64,000 bases of DNA, from positions 62,001 to 126,000 of the forward strand of contig CAMIFC010000003.1 in NCBI GenBank assembly GCA_946220775.1, written 5' to 3'. Shown piece by piece: positions 54,436 to 63,861 of this stretch. The stretch comes from an uncultured Corynebacterium sp. Its GTDB lineage: Bacteria; Actinomycetota; Actinomycetes; Mycobacteriales; Mycobacteriaceae. Below the pieces are notes generated by a model, which ran no database searches, was not told where the DNA came from, and was given only the letters and a program-made list of their open reading frames with translations. How positions within the stretch are numbered: position 1 is the first letter of the stretch; every line of letters starts with the position of its first letter. The position numbers and the translations under genes are program-made.

Positions 54436-55512
54436 GTGATGGATCCAATTAGCAAACAAGCAGCTGAGGCAAAAAACCCGCTGAGCCGGGTCATGCTTAA
54501 GCTTTACGCAGCAATTTATCGGGCAGATCGAAAGGTCGGTCGCCCGCGAACGAAGTCGGAGGCTGGGGGCAGCCAGGTCAAGATTCCGACGCGGAAAACA
54601 CAGTGGGTTCTAACCCTCATCCTGTTGATCGCACAGACCGGTATTACGTTTACAGGGTCCTTGGTTCGCGTCACTGGTTCCGGCCTGGGCTGTGAGACCT
54701 GGCCACAATGTCACCCGGGATCGTTCGTCCCTGTAGCGGGTTCTGCCCCGTGGATCCACCAGATCATCGAATTCGGTAACCGCATGCTGACCTTCGTGTT
54801 GGCAGCGGCAGCGCTCGCCGCCTTCATCGCACTCCTGCGGGCAGCGCGTCGGTCGAGCATCCTCCACCTTGCGTTCCTGCAGGGCATCGGGATTATCGTC
54901 CAGGCCATCGTGGGCGGGATTTCCGTCCGTTTGGACCTGGCATGGTGGATCGTTGCACTGCACTTCCTGCCATCGATGCTGCTGGTGTTCCTCGCTGCTG
55001 TCTTGCTGGTGAAGGTCACGGAAACCGATGAGGCACCCATGAAGGCCCAGATGCCACCAGCTTTGAGTGTGCTCACCACGATGTCTGCGATCGCCCTAGC
55101 CGCGAACTTGATCACGGGTGTGCTGGTGACGTCCGCCGGCCCCCACGCTGGTGATGAAGCGATTAAACCGGAGCACCGCCTGCAGATCCCGCTGGTGGAT
55201 ATTGCTCACATTCACGCCCACGCGATGTACCTGTACTTGGGTCTGACCATTGGATTACTGGCCGCACTCATCGCTGTCGTGGCTCGCCCACAGGTGCGCA
55301 AGGCCGCGGTGTGGTTGACGATTGCCATCATTGTTCAAGGTGCGATCGGCATCATGCAGTACTGGCTTGGCGTCCCCCGCTGGTCGGTACCGTTCCACGT
55401 CATCGGTTCCGGCCTCGTCACTTTAGCCACCGGTTACCTTTGGGCCATGCGATACCAGAGGACCAATCAGGAACGCAGCTACGCGCTGGCTCACGCTGTA
55501 GACGGTAGCTAG
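54436..55512 (+). CDS. ctaA: Haem A synthase
   Basis: CtaA oxidises haem O to haem A for cytochrome aa3 oxidase. The 358-residue protein has an N-terminal cytoplasmic extension (about 1-55) and eight membrane helices; conserved are GSLVRVTGSGLGCETWPQC with the cysteine pair, the haem-ligand His in HQIIEFGNRML, and HIHAHAMYLYLG. The start is GTG at 54436 or ATG at 54439; TAGTCT lies 6-9 bases upstream, so it is close to leaderless. It is convergent with ctaB. Confidence 0.93.
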   Translation: MMDPISKQAAEAKNPLSRVMLKLYAAIYRADRKVGRPRTKSEAGGSQVKIPTRKTQWVLTLILLIAQTGITFTGSLVRVTGSGLGCETWPQCHPGSFVPVAGSAPWIHQIIEFGNRMLTFVLAAAALAAFIALLRAARRSSILHLAFLQGIGIIVQAIVGGISVRLDLAWWIVALHFLPSMLLVFLAAVLLVKVTETDEAPMKAQMPPALSVLTTMSAIALAANLITGVLVTSAGPHAGDEAIKPEHRLQIPLVDIAHIHAHAMYLYLGLTIGLLAALIAVVARPQVRKAAVWLTIAIIVQGAIGIMQYWLGVPRWSVPFHVIGSGLVTLATGYLWAMRYQRTNQERSYALAHAVDGS

Positions 55513-55600
55513 TTTTACCGAACGCCAGCTAGAGCCCCCAGCAGTAATTCCCCCGCTGTCGTGTGCGCCAATCTCAATTAGTACTTAGCTCCTCACTAAG

Positions 55601-55640
55601 CACCGCGACTCTAATGTCCCCCGACATGTCGCGGTGTTTT
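55601..55640 (+). terminator. Terminator between ctaA and ctaB
   Basis: CACCGCGAC pairs with GTCGCGGTG over 9 bp, and inner ATGTC pairs with GACAT across a CCCC loop, followed by TTTT. It should stop ctaA transcription; on the other strand it lies just past the ctaB stop. Confidence 0.75.
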
Positions 55641-55645
55641 CGGCC

Positions 55646-56608
55646 TTAGACCAGTATCTCCCACAGCGTGGACCACCCCAGCACTGCGTCCACAGACAAC
55701 GCGACGAACAGGATCGACAAGTAGTTGTTCGATAGGAAGAACAGCTTCATTGGCTTCACAGGCGTACCGTTCTTCACTCCCTGGTGCAGGCCATGTGCCC
55801 GGAGAATGAACCACGCCCCCGAAAGCACCGCAACCACGGCATAAATCCAGCCGGCGGCTGGTAGCAGCAACAACGAGGTAATAACCGTGGCCCACGTGTA
55901 CCAGAGGATCTGCTTCGTGACCTCCAGTGGCGGCTTGACCACGGGCATCATCGGCACACCAGCTGCTTCATAGTCCTCCCGGTAGCGCATGCCCAGCGCC
56001 CAGGTGTGGGGTGGCGTCCAGAAGAAAATGATCAGGAACAGAATGATCGCCTGGATCCAGGACAACCAACCGGCGTTGAAGGCACCGCCGTTGTTATCGG
56101 TAATAACGGCCCAGCCGACCATGACGGGCATACAGCCTGCTGCCCCACCCCAAATCACGTTTTGCCAGGTGCGACGCTTGAGCCACTTGGTATAGACGAA
56201 GATATAGAACCAAATCGTCAGCAGAATGAAACCAGCTGCAAGCCAGGATTTCGTAAGCAAGCCAAGCCACAGCACACTGGCGATCATCATGACCCAGGCG
56301 AAAATATTCGCATGGGATTTCGGAACGGTATCCTTGGCCAGTGGACGACGGCGTGTACGTCGCATCAACTGGTCAATGTCGTAATCTGCCACCATGTTGA
56401 AGGTGTTTGCAGATGCCGCACCGAGCCAGCCACCGACCAAGGTCAGCAGCATGAGGCCTAGGCTGATTTCACCGCGGTTAGCTTGAAGCATTGCCGGGAT
56501 CGCTGCCACGAGAAGCAGTTCGATCACCCTGGGCTTCGTCAACGCAATATATGCCTTGACCGTCTCCGCGATTTTATTCACCGGGGTCTCCGCCTCCACT
56601 TTCTCCAT
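55646..56608 (-). CDS. ctaB: Protohaem IX farnesyltransferase
   Basis: CtaB attaches farnesyl to haem B to make haem O. The 320-residue UbiA-family membrane protein has LTKPRVIELLLVAAIPAML at the start, the Asp-rich site NMVADYDIDQLMRRTRRRPL (around residue 72) and FFWTPPHTWALGMRYREDYEAAGVPMMP (key FFWTPPH). The ATG at 56608 faces tkt across 231 bases. It works with CtaA, its convergent neighbour. Confidence 0.96.
   Translation of the reverse strand: MEKVEAETPVNKIAETVKAYIALTKPRVIELLLVAAIPAMLQANRGEISLGLMLLTLVGGWLGAASANTFNMVADYDIDQLMRRTRRRPLAKDTVPKSHANIFAWVMMIASVLWLGLLTKSWLAAGFILLTIWFYIFVYTKWLKRRTWQNVIWGGAAGCMPVMVGWAVITDNNGGAFNAGWLSWIQAIILFLIIFFWTPPHTWALGMRYREDYEAAGVPMMPVVKPPLEVTKQILWYTWATVITSLLLLPAAGWIYAVVAVLSGAWFILRAHGLHQGVKNGTPVKPMKLFFLSNNYLSILFVALSVDAVLGWSTLWEILV
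56012..56019 (+). repeat. Dispersed motif TGGCGTCC with A-tract
   Basis: GTGGGGTGGCGTCC then AGAAGAAAATG, inside ctaB. Here the minus strand encodes the conserved FWTPPH, so protein constraint also contributes. Confidence 0.55.
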
Positions 56609-56839
56609 GGCTATTTCGCTGTATACGCTACCTGAGCTATCTATTCTTAAGAAACTGCTGCAAAGGTGTTGCGAAAATCCTAGAAGCCCGGTCTAATCCA
56701 GGCTCAACTAGAGTCAGTCGGATGACGCACAGAAAAAGTTCCCGGCGACCTCTGACGCACCCCAACTATCAGACCGGGTATCCTCGCGCTATAGATTTAG
56801 AAACCTATTCCGACGCTTGCTTAAGGAAGGCCACTGACT

Positions 56840-58957
56840 GTGACTGACTCCCCGTCCACCCCACAGAACGCACTGCAGAATCTCTCCCCCGAGCTGCAGG
56901 CTCTGACGGTTCGAAACTACCCTGCGGACTGGACAGATGAAGACACCCGCGCTGTTGATCTTGCCCGTGTGTTGGCTGCTGACGCCGTGGAAAACGTCGG
57001 TTCGGGTCACCCCGGCACGGCAATGAGCCTCGCTCCACTGGCATACACCCTCTACCAGCGCGTGCTGCGCCACAACCCGAAGGATCCAAAGTGGGTCGGA
57101 CGCGACCGGTTCATCCTGTCTGCAGGGCATAGCTCCCTCACGCAGTACATTCAGCTTTACCTTGGCGGGTTTGGGCTGGAGTTGGACGATATTAAGGCTC
57201 TTCGTACGTGGGGTTCGCTCACACCGGGTCACCCAGAGGTTGGACACACTGATGGTGTCGAGATCACCACGGGGCCACTGGGCCAGGGCCTGGCGTCCTC
57301 CGTGGGCATGGCGATGGCGGCACGTCGCGAAAAGGCACTATTCGACCCCAAGGCGGGCGACGGTGAATCCCCCTTTGATCACTTCATTTACGTGATCGCA
57401 TCCGACGGCGATGTGCAGGAGGGCATCACCTCGGAGGCGAGCTCACTGGCTGGTACGCAGCAGCTGGGCAACCTCATTGTCTTCTGGGATGACAACGGCA
57501 TTTCCATTGAGGACGATACGACCATCGCCTTCACCGAGGACGTCGTTGCACGCTATGAAGCTTATGGTTGGCAGACCCTCGAGGTCACTGGCGAGGATGT
57601 CGCCGGTATTTTGGACGCCGTCGAGCGCGCCAAGGCAGAAACCACGAAGCCGACCTTCATCCGCCTGCGTAGCGTCATTGCATACCCTGCGCCTAACGCA
57701 CTGAACACCGGTGCTTCCCATGGTGCGGCACTGGGCGCCGAGGAAATCAGCGGTATTAAGGAAATCCTTGGATTCCCGGACTCCCCCTTCCCTGTTGAAG
57801 ACAACATTGTCGAGCACGCCCGTGGCCTCGTGACTCGCGGTGAAGAAGCGCAGGCACAGTGGCAGAAGTCCTTCGATGAGTGGGCAGAAAACAACCCCGA
57901 AAACAAGGCTCTGTTTGATCGTCTCTTCGCCCGCGAGCTGCCAGAGAACTTCGATGCACAACTGCCAACGTGGGACGCAGGGGAAAACCTGGCAACCCGT
58001 AAGGCATCCGCAACGGCACTCCAGGCGCTGGGCGCCACCATGCCGGAGCTATGGGGTGGGTCCGCCGACTTGGCTGGTTCCACAAACACGATCATCGAGG
58101 GCTCGGACTCTTTCGGCCCAACCGCCATTTCCACCGAGATGTTCACCGCGAGCCCCCAAGGGCGCAACCTGCACTTCGGTATCCGCGAGCACGCGATGGG
58201 CGCGATCGTAAACGGCATCGCTCTGCACGGCCCAACCCGCCCATACGGTGCGACGTTCCTGCAGTTTGCCGATTACATGCGCGCTGCGGTTCGCCTGGCT
58301 GCCTTGATGAGCACCGACAGCTACTTCGTGTGGACTCACGATTCCATCGGCCTCGGCGAAGACGGACCGACCCACCAGCCGATCGAGCACCTCGCGGCGC
58401 TGCGTGCGATCCCGAACCTGGCCGTGCTCCGCCCGGCAGACGCCAACGAGGCCGTCGCAGCGTGGGCTGAGGCCGTCGCTGCACCGGCCGCGCCTAAGGC
58501 CCTGATCTTCACCCGTCAGGGGGTTCCGGTTCTGGAGGGCACCAAGGAAAAGGCCCGCGAAGGGGTGCGCCGTGGCGCCTACATCCTCCGCGAGTCCTCG
58601 ACCGAGACTCCCCGGGTGATCCTGATCGGTACGGGCTCGGAGGTTCAGCTAGCTGTTGAGGCCGCCGAACGCCTCGAGTCCGAGGGCATCGGTACCCGCG
58701 TCGTCTCCATGCCAGTGATGGAATGGTTCCTGGAACAGGATACTGACTACCAAGAGCAGGTTCTGCCGTCCGATGTGAAGGCTCGCGTGACTGTGGAGGC
58801 TGGCATCGCAATGCCGTGGCACCGCTTCACGGGCTTTGAGGGGCGCAACGTCTCCATTGAGCACTTCGGTGCATCTGCCGACCAGGCTCGCCTGTTCAAG
58901 GAGTTCGGTATCACCGCCGATGCCGTGGTTGACGCCGCGCACGAAACCTTGAAGTAG
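56840..58957 (+). CDS. tkt: Transketolase
   Basis: Transketolase moves two-carbon units between sugar phosphates with TPP. The 705-residue protein has VGSGHPGTAMSLAPLAY (around 52), GDGDVQEGI-like DGDVQEGITSEASSLAG, the TPP-binding Asn in FWDDNGISIEDD and HDSIGLGEDGPTHQPIEHL. The GTG at 56840 has AAGGAAGG upstream. It heads the tkt-tal-zwf-opcA-pgl operon; the upstream 230-base gap should hold the promoter. Confidence 0.97.
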   Translation: MTDSPSTPQNALQNLSPELQALTVRNYPADWTDEDTRAVDLARVLAADAVENVGSGHPGTAMSLAPLAYTLYQRVLRHNPKDPKWVGRDRFILSAGHSSLTQYIQLYLGGFGLELDDIKALRTWGSLTPGHPEVGHTDGVEITTGPLGQGLASSVGMAMAARREKALFDPKAGDGESPFDHFIYVIASDGDVQEGITSEASSLAGTQQLGNLIVFWDDNGISIEDDTTIAFTEDVVARYEAYGWQTLEVTGEDVAGILDAVERAKAETTKPTFIRLRSVIAYPAPNALNTGASHGAALGAEEISGIKEILGFPDSPFPVEDNIVEHARGLVTRGEEAQAQWQKSFDEWAENNPENKALFDRLFARELPENFDAQLPTWDAGENLATRKASATALQALGATMPELWGGSADLAGSTNTIIEGSDSFGPTAISTEMFTASPQGRNLHFGIREHAMGAIVNGIALHGPTRPYGATFLQFADYMRAAVRLAALMSTDSYFVWTHDSIGLGEDGPTHQPIEHLAALRAIPNLAVLRPADANEAVAAWAEAVAAPAAPKALIFTRQGVPVLEGTKEKAREGVRRGAYILRESSTETPRVILIGTGSEVQLAVEAAERLESEGIGTRVVSMPVMEWFLEQDTDYQEQVLPSDVKARVTVEAGIAMPWHRFTGFEGRNVSIEHFGASADQARLFKEFGITADAVVDAAHETLK

Positions 58958-58979
58958 GACTTCCACTAGGGTTGGAACA

Positions 58980-60098
58980 ATGACCAACCCTCAGGTAATT
59001 CAAGATATGTCCGCCGCTGGTACTTCCGTCTGGCTCGATGACCTTTCGAGGCAGCGGATCACCAGCGGCAATTTGGTAGAGCTCATTAACTCCAAGGGCA
59101 TTGTCGGCGTAACGACCAACCCGGCAATCTTCGCTGCGGCAATGTCCGATGGCGATTCCTACGCAGACCAGATCGCTGAACTCGCCGCCGCAGGCACCAA
59201 GGTCGATGACGCTGTCTTTGAGATGGCGATCCGCGACGTCCAGGACGCCTGCGATGCATTCGCCGACATCTACAAAGAAACCGACGGTGTGGATGGCCGC
59301 GTGTCCCTTGAGGTTGATCCGCGTCTCGCGCTGAACCATGACGCTACCGTGGTCCAGGCCAAGGATCTCGCCACGCGTGTTGGCCGAGAAAACCTCATGG
59401 TCAAAATCCCCGCCACCGTCGCCGGGCTTTCAGCAATCACGGATGTCCTGGCAGCCGGAGTTAGCGTCAATGTCACTCTCATCTTCAGCGTCGAACGCTA
59501 CGAGCAGGTCATGGATGCGTTCATCGCAGGCATCCGTCAAGCCCGTGACAATGGCCATGATCTGAGCAAGATCCACTCGGTGGCGTCCTTCTTCGTCTCC
59601 CGCGTCGATTCCGAAATCGATGCGCAACTCTCCTCCTCCAATTCTTCGGACGCCAGTGCGTTGCAGGGCAAGGCGGGCGTCGCGAATGCGCGGTTGGCTT
59701 ATGCCGCATTCGAAAAGAAACTCGTCAATAACCCTGAATGGCAGGAGCTCGCTGAATCCGGTGGCCGGATCCAGCGTCCGCTGTGGGCATCAACCTCCGT
59801 GAAAAACCCCGAGTATCCAGACACGATGTACGTCACCGAATTGGTCGGTCCGCACACAGTGAACACCATGCCAGAGGCAACGCTCGATGCAACGATCGAC
59901 CACGGCGAAGTCAAGGGCAATACCTTGACTGAAACTGCGGCTGCCGCGCACGAGGTCTTCGATCAGCTCGCAGACAAGGGTATTGACTTGCCTCAGGTGT
60001 GGGCGACCCTGGAAGACGAAGGCGTGCAGAAATTCGTTGTGGCATGGGAGGAACTGCTCGCAACGCTGCAGGAACAGCTCGACGCTCAAGTGAAGTAG
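58980..60098 (+). CDS. tal: Transaldolase
   Basis: Transaldolase moves a dihydroxyacetone unit between sugar phosphates. The 372-residue enzyme has GVTTNPAIFAAAM (around 44), the Schiff-base Lys in NLMVKIPAT (around 141), VNVTLIFSVERYE and VASFFVSRVD. The length is that of the actinobacterial long transaldolase. It follows tkt by 22 bases. Confidence 0.97.
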   Translation: MTNPQVIQDMSAAGTSVWLDDLSRQRITSGNLVELINSKGIVGVTTNPAIFAAAMSDGDSYADQIAELAAAGTKVDDAVFEMAIRDVQDACDAFADIYKETDGVDGRVSLEVDPRLALNHDATVVQAKDLATRVGRENLMVKIPATVAGLSAITDVLAAGVSVNVTLIFSVERYEQVMDAFIAGIRQARDNGHDLSKIHSVASFFVSRVDSEIDAQLSSSNSSDASALQGKAGVANARLAYAAFEKKLVNNPEWQELAESGGRIQRPLWASTSVKNPEYPDTMYVTELVGPHTVNTMPEATLDATIDHGEVKGNTLTETAAAAHEVFDQLADKGIDLPQVWATLEDEGVQKFVVAWEELLATLQEQLDAQVK

Positions 60099-60108
60099 GC
60101 TCGCCAGC

Positions 60109-61662
60109 GTGACACACCGCGACCTCATCCATCTGAACAATTGGCACAACCCTCTTCGCACCGAGCTGGATAAACGGCTGCCGCGAATTGCCGGACCCAG
60201 TGGACTCGTCATCTTCGGCGTGACGGGAGACTTGGCGCGCAAGAAACTGTTGCCGGCCATTTACGACCTCGCGAACCGTGGGCTGCTACCCCCAGGTTTC
60301 AGCCTGATCGGATACGGCCGCCGCGATTGGTCAAAGGAAGAATTCGAGCAGCAGGTCTTGGCGAGTGTCCAAGACAAGGCTCGAACCCCGTGGCGCCAGA
60401 CGGTGTGGGATCGGTTGGCCGAAGGTATTCACTTCATCCAAGGAAGCTTCACCGATGATGCTGCCTTCGACCGGCTGGCGGAGAAAACCCGTGAGCTGGA
60501 CGAGCACCGTGGCACCGCCGGTAACTGGGCTTACTACCTGTCTGTGCCACCCGAGCACTTCCCTAGCGTGGTGCACCAGTTGCAACGCTCCGGGCTGGCT
60601 GAGGCAGAAAGTGGCCACGGCTGGCGCCGTGTCGTCATTGAAAAACCTTTCGGGCGTGATGAGGCGTCGGCACGTGAGCTCAACGACATCGTCAACCAGG
60701 TGTTCCCGGAGTCCGAGGTTTTCCGTATCGACCACTACCTCGGTAAAGAAACCGTTCAGAATATTCTGGCTCTCCGGTTCGCCAACCAACTCTTCGACCC
60801 ACTATTCAACTCGCACTATGTGGATCATGTGCAGATCACGATGGCTGAAGACATCGGTTTGGGCGGGCGCGCTGGTTATTACGACGGAATCGGTGCCGCA
60901 CGGGATGTCATTCAAAACCACCTGCTACAGCTACTGGCGCTGATCGCCATGGAAGAACCAGTGGCGTTCAACCCGTCCGAGCTGCAAACCGAAAAGGTGA
61001 AGGTGTTGCGGGCAACCAACCCGGTTGGGCCGTTCACCAAAACAACCGCTCGAGGGCAGTACACCTCAGGCTGGCAGGGCAGCCAGAAGGTGAAGGGATT
61101 GCGTCAAGAAGATGGCTTCGATCCTGAATCCACCACCGAAACCTATGCCGCAGCGAAGTTTGAAATCTCCTCACGTCGGTGGGCTGGAGTGCCCTTCTAT
61201 CTGCGCAGCGGCAAGCGACTCGGCCGCCGCGTGACGGAAATCGCTCTGGTGTTTAAGGATGCACCGCACCTGCCGTTCGGCGCAGGACAAACAGAGGCAC
61301 AGGGGCCAAATATGCTGGTGATCCGCGTACAGCCAGACGAAGGTGTCCTCATGCGGTTCGGATCAAAGGTCCCAGGATCCGCCATGGAGGTCCGAGACGT
61401 CAACATGGACTTCTCCTACTCCGAATCCTTCACTGAGGAGTCCCCGGAGGCCTACGAACGGCTGATCCTCGATGCGCTACTCGATGAAACCAGCCTGTTC
61501 CCCACCAACGAGGAAGTCGAATTATCGTGGCGGATCCTCGACCCCATCCTGAAGCACTGGGAAGAGCACGGCCGTCCAGAAGACTATCCAGCCGGCACGT
61601 GGGGCCCAGAAGGCGCGGACCGGATGATGAATCGTGACGGCCGTTCCTGGCGCCGACCGTAA
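60109..61662 (+). CDS. zwf: Glucose-6-phosphate dehydrogenase
   Basis: Zwf makes 6-phosphogluconolactone and NADPH. The 517-residue enzyme has the nucleotide-binding VIFGVTGDLARKKLLP (around 30) and the active-site RIDHYLGKETVQN (around 206). It starts with GTG 10 bases after the tal stop. In corynebacteria it forms a complex with OpcA, encoded next. Its stop codon lies in the loop of an 8-bp hairpin. Confidence 0.97.
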   Translation: MTHRDLIHLNNWHNPLRTELDKRLPRIAGPSGLVIFGVTGDLARKKLLPAIYDLANRGLLPPGFSLIGYGRRDWSKEEFEQQVLASVQDKARTPWRQTVWDRLAEGIHFIQGSFTDDAAFDRLAEKTRELDEHRGTAGNWAYYLSVPPEHFPSVVHQLQRSGLAEAESGHGWRRVVIEKPFGRDEASARELNDIVNQVFPESEVFRIDHYLGKETVQNILALRFANQLFDPLFNSHYVDHVQITMAEDIGLGGRAGYYDGIGAARDVIQNHLLQLLALIAMEEPVAFNPSELQTEKVKVLRATNPVGPFTKTTARGQYTSGWQGSQKVKGLRQEDGFDPESTTETYAAAKFEISSRRWAGVPFYLRSGKRLGRRVTEIALVFKDAPHLPFGAGQTEAQGPNMLVIRVQPDEGVLMRFGSKVPGSAMEVRDVNMDFSYSESFTEESPEAYERLILDALLDETSLFPTNEEVELSWRILDPILKHWEEHGRPEDYPAGTWGPEGADRMMNRDGRSWRRP

Positions 61663-61671
61663 GCGGTCGGC
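61652..61671. terminator. Hairpin with the zwf stop codon in its loop
   Basis: GCCGACCG (61652-61659) and CGGTCGGC (61664-61671) are perfect complements around TAAG, whose TAA ends zwf. No T-run follows and opcA lies 73 bases downstream in the same operon, so it may attenuate or stabilise mRNA rather than end it. Confidence 0.5.
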
Positions 61672-61691
61672 ACGGGTGACGTCCTAAAAAA
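61671..61691 (+). repeat. Intergenic near-copy of the dispersed motif
   Basis: Between zwf and opcA, GGGTGACGTCC is followed by TAAAAAATG. One core base differs (TGACGTCC), but the G-rich left flank and A-tract are kept in non-coding DNA. A similar intergenic near-copy (minus strand GGGGTGGCGTCATGAAAAAA) lies at about 32853-32870. Confidence 0.55.
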
Positions 61692-61734
61692 TGAAGAACA
61701 ATACCGAGGGCACACGAAAGGGCACGACGCACGG

Positions 61735-62751
61735 ATGATCATCGAATTGACCGACACGAGTACGCAGGAGGTCACGCGAACGCTGCGATCAGCGCGCGAA
61801 GAACGTGGCGAAGTGTCCACTGGCCGAGTGCTCACGTTCGTGGTGATGGTGTCTGCCCCGAGCTCGCTGGGCGACATCCTCGAACCTGTGAATGAGGCTG
61901 CGCGCGAGCACCCGGCTCGAGTCATCATCCTCGTGGATTCCCACGAATCACCGAACACCCAACTCGATGCACAAATTCACCTGGGCGGTGATTCCGGTGC
62001 CTCAGAGGTGATTGCACTGAAGCTCCACGGTGAACTGGCTGAACATACTGCCTCCGTGGTTACTCCCCTGTTGCTGCCCGATACACCCGTGGTCGTCTGG
62101 TGGCCAGCCGACGCCCCGCGCAATGTAGCCGCTGACCAACTAGGCCAGCTCGCGGCACGTCGCATTACGGACGCCAATCGGGACTCCGGTGCCGAAGGAA
62201 TCTACCGCAGCCGGATGATCTACGCTTCTGGAGACTCAGATCTTGGCTGGAGCAGAATCACGCTGTGGCGCGGACTGCTGGCCTCGACTTTGGACCAGCC
62301 TCCCTTCGAAAACGTTCTTTCAGTCGAGATTGCCGGTCCCGCGGGCGATGCATCCGTGGATCTCGCGGCGGGCTGGCTGGCCGACCGGCTGAGCGTTCCA
62401 GTCACTCGTACAAACACGGACTCCCCACTGCCTCCGGTGGACGATCAGGGGGTGCCGATGGTGTCCATTGAAAAAACGGTTATGCGCAGGGAAGACGCCG
62501 ACGTCACGGTCGAGATCAAAGACTCGAAGACAGCGGCAGTTTCAGTCGGTGACCGGCAATCCCTCGTGGCGCTATCCCCACGTGGGGTGGGCGATTGCCT
62601 CGCGGAGGAGCTCCGCCACCTGGACCCCGACTATGCCTATGGTCGCGCGTTGCGTGGCATGGTTCGCGTCAACCGTCCGCCACGGGGTAGCCACACTGAT
62701 CAGGTCACCAAGATTTATGAAGATATGGAAGGTCAAGAATCCCAACGATGA
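61735..62751 (+). CDS. opcA: OpcA, glucose-6-phosphate dehydrogenase assembly factor
   Basis: OpcA is needed for full glucose-6-phosphate dehydrogenase activity in cyanobacteria and corynebacteria. The 338-residue protein has the conserved PDTPVVVWWPADAP (around residue 118), SRITLWRGLLAS and a C-terminal region rich in charged residues. The ATG at 61735 has GAAAGGG upstream. Its stop overlaps the pgl start (ATGA). Confidence 0.95.
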   Translation: MIIELTDTSTQEVTRTLRSAREERGEVSTGRVLTFVVMVSAPSSLGDILEPVNEAAREHPARVIILVDSHESPNTQLDAQIHLGGDSGASEVIALKLHGELAEHTASVVTPLLLPDTPVVVWWPADAPRNVAADQLGQLAARRITDANRDSGAEGIYRSRMIYASGDSDLGWSRITLWRGLLASTLDQPPFENVLSVEIAGPAGDASVDLAAGWLADRLSVPVTRTNTDSPLPPVDDQGVPMVSIEKTVMRREDADVTVEIKDSKTAAVSVGDRQSLVALSPRGVGDCLAEELRHLDPDYAYGRALRGMVRVNRPPRGSHTDQVTKIYEDMEGQESQR

Positions 62752-63545
62752 GTAATTCTGAAGTAACAATCAAGCCCTTCGACGCCCAATCGGATCTGAC
62801 TGCGGCGGCGGCCCGGGAACTGGTGAAGATCGTCGTCGAAATCCAGCAGGGGCACCGAGACGGTGGAGTTGCCGGCGACGGGATTGCTCGCATCGTCCTT
62901 ACGGGGGGCGGCGCAGGCATCGAACTATGCAAGCAGCTGGCGACACTCGACCATGCGGCTAAGACACAGGCCGAGGACTTCCCCATCGCCGCGATTGATT
63001 GGTCGCAGGTCAAGGTCTTTTTCGGCGACGAGCGTTTCGTTCCCGCCGACGATGCTGAACGCAACGAACGCCAAGTCCGGGAAGCCTTGTTGGATCACGT
63101 CGCGATTCTGGAAGAAAACATCTTCGGTTACGCGGCACCGACCCCGGGTTCGGATTATGACGGTCCCGCGCTCGATGAAGCAGCAGAATCCTACGCCAAG
63201 GTCCTGACTGAACATGCCCCCGATGGCTTCGACATCCATCTGCTGGGAATGGGGCCAGAAGGCCACATCAATTCCCTGTTCCCCCACACCCAAGAGCTCC
63301 TGCACGCCACCGGTTCCGTCGCCGCCGTGCGTAATTGCCCAAAGCCCCCTGCCGAGCGGGTGAGCCTCACTCTGCCAGCCATTAATAGCGCCCAGCAGGT
63401 GTGGCTGTTGGTTGCCGGCGCCGCAAAGCAAGAAGCCGCGGAGCAAGTAGCCCGCGGTGGAAATGGCGCACAGTGGCCCGCTGCCCTGGTGGCAAGCCGA
63501 GAAGACACTGTGCTGTGGGTCGATGCAGCTGCTCGACCGGAGTAA
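62748..63545 (+). CDS. pgl: 6-phosphogluconolactonase
   Basis: Pgl hydrolyses 6-phosphogluconolactone in the oxidative pentose phosphate pathway. The 265-residue protein has LTGGGAGIELCKQL (around 50), VFFGDERFVP (around 90) and LLGMGPEGHINSLFP (around 165), the DevB/SOL family motifs. Its ATG overlaps the opcA stop by 4 bases. It is the last gene of the operon; secG is convergent 10 bases after it. Confidence 0.96.
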   Translation: MSNSEVTIKPFDAQSDLTAAAARELVKIVVEIQQGHRDGGVAGDGIARIVLTGGGAGIELCKQLATLDHAAKTQAEDFPIAAIDWSQVKVFFGDERFVPADDAERNERQVREALLDHVAILEENIFGYAAPTPGSDYDGPALDEAAESYAKVLTEHAPDGFDIHLLGMGPEGHINSLFPHTQELLHATGSVAAVRNCPKPPAERVSLTLPAINSAQQVWLLVAGAAKQEAAEQVARGGNGAQWPAALVASREDTVLWVDAAARPE

Positions 63546-63555
63546 AACGCAGTAA

Positions 63556-63789
63556 CTAGCCCAGGTTGAGCGCCAGGTTCAGCCCAACAATGGCGAGCAA
63601 CCAGACGACACCGGTGATCACGGTCAGCCGGTCCAGGTTCTTTTCAGCCACCGTGGATCCCGACAGGTTGGTCTGCATGCCACCGCCAAAGAGGCTGGAC
63701 AGGCCACCGCCCTTACCCTTGTGCAGTAGCACGGACAGGCCCAGCATCAGGCTGGAGATGATCAAGATGATCTGCAGTGTGAGGATCAA
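63556..63789 (-). CDS. secG: Preprotein translocase subunit SecG
   Basis: The 77-residue protein has two membrane helices (LQIILIISSLMLGLSVLL and ITGVVWLLAIVGLNLAL) flanking the SecG loop KGKGGGLSSLFGGG. It is an accessory subunit of SecYEG. The TTG at 63789 is preceded by AAAGG at 8 bases; no ATG or GTG gives a full product. It follows tpiA on the same strand, with a terminator between and no ppc. Confidence 0.93.
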   Translation of the reverse strand: MILTLQIILIISSLMLGLSVLLHKGKGGGLSSLFGGGMQTNLSGSTVAEKNLDRLTVITGVVWLLAIVGLNLALNLG

Positions 63790-63838
63790 AGCCCCTACCT
63801 TTAAAGAAATGTTCGTTGGCGTACGTTAACAATACAAA

Positions 63839-63858
63839 GCTACCCGCCTACGGGTAGC
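63839..63858 (-). terminator. Terminator after tpiA
   Basis: GCTACCCG (63839-63846) and CGGGTAGC (63851-63858) form a perfect 8-bp stem with a 4-base loop. On the minus strand it is followed by TTTGTATTGTT, a moderate T-rich tail, just after the tpiA stop. Confidence 0.75.
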
Positions 63859-63861
63859 CAA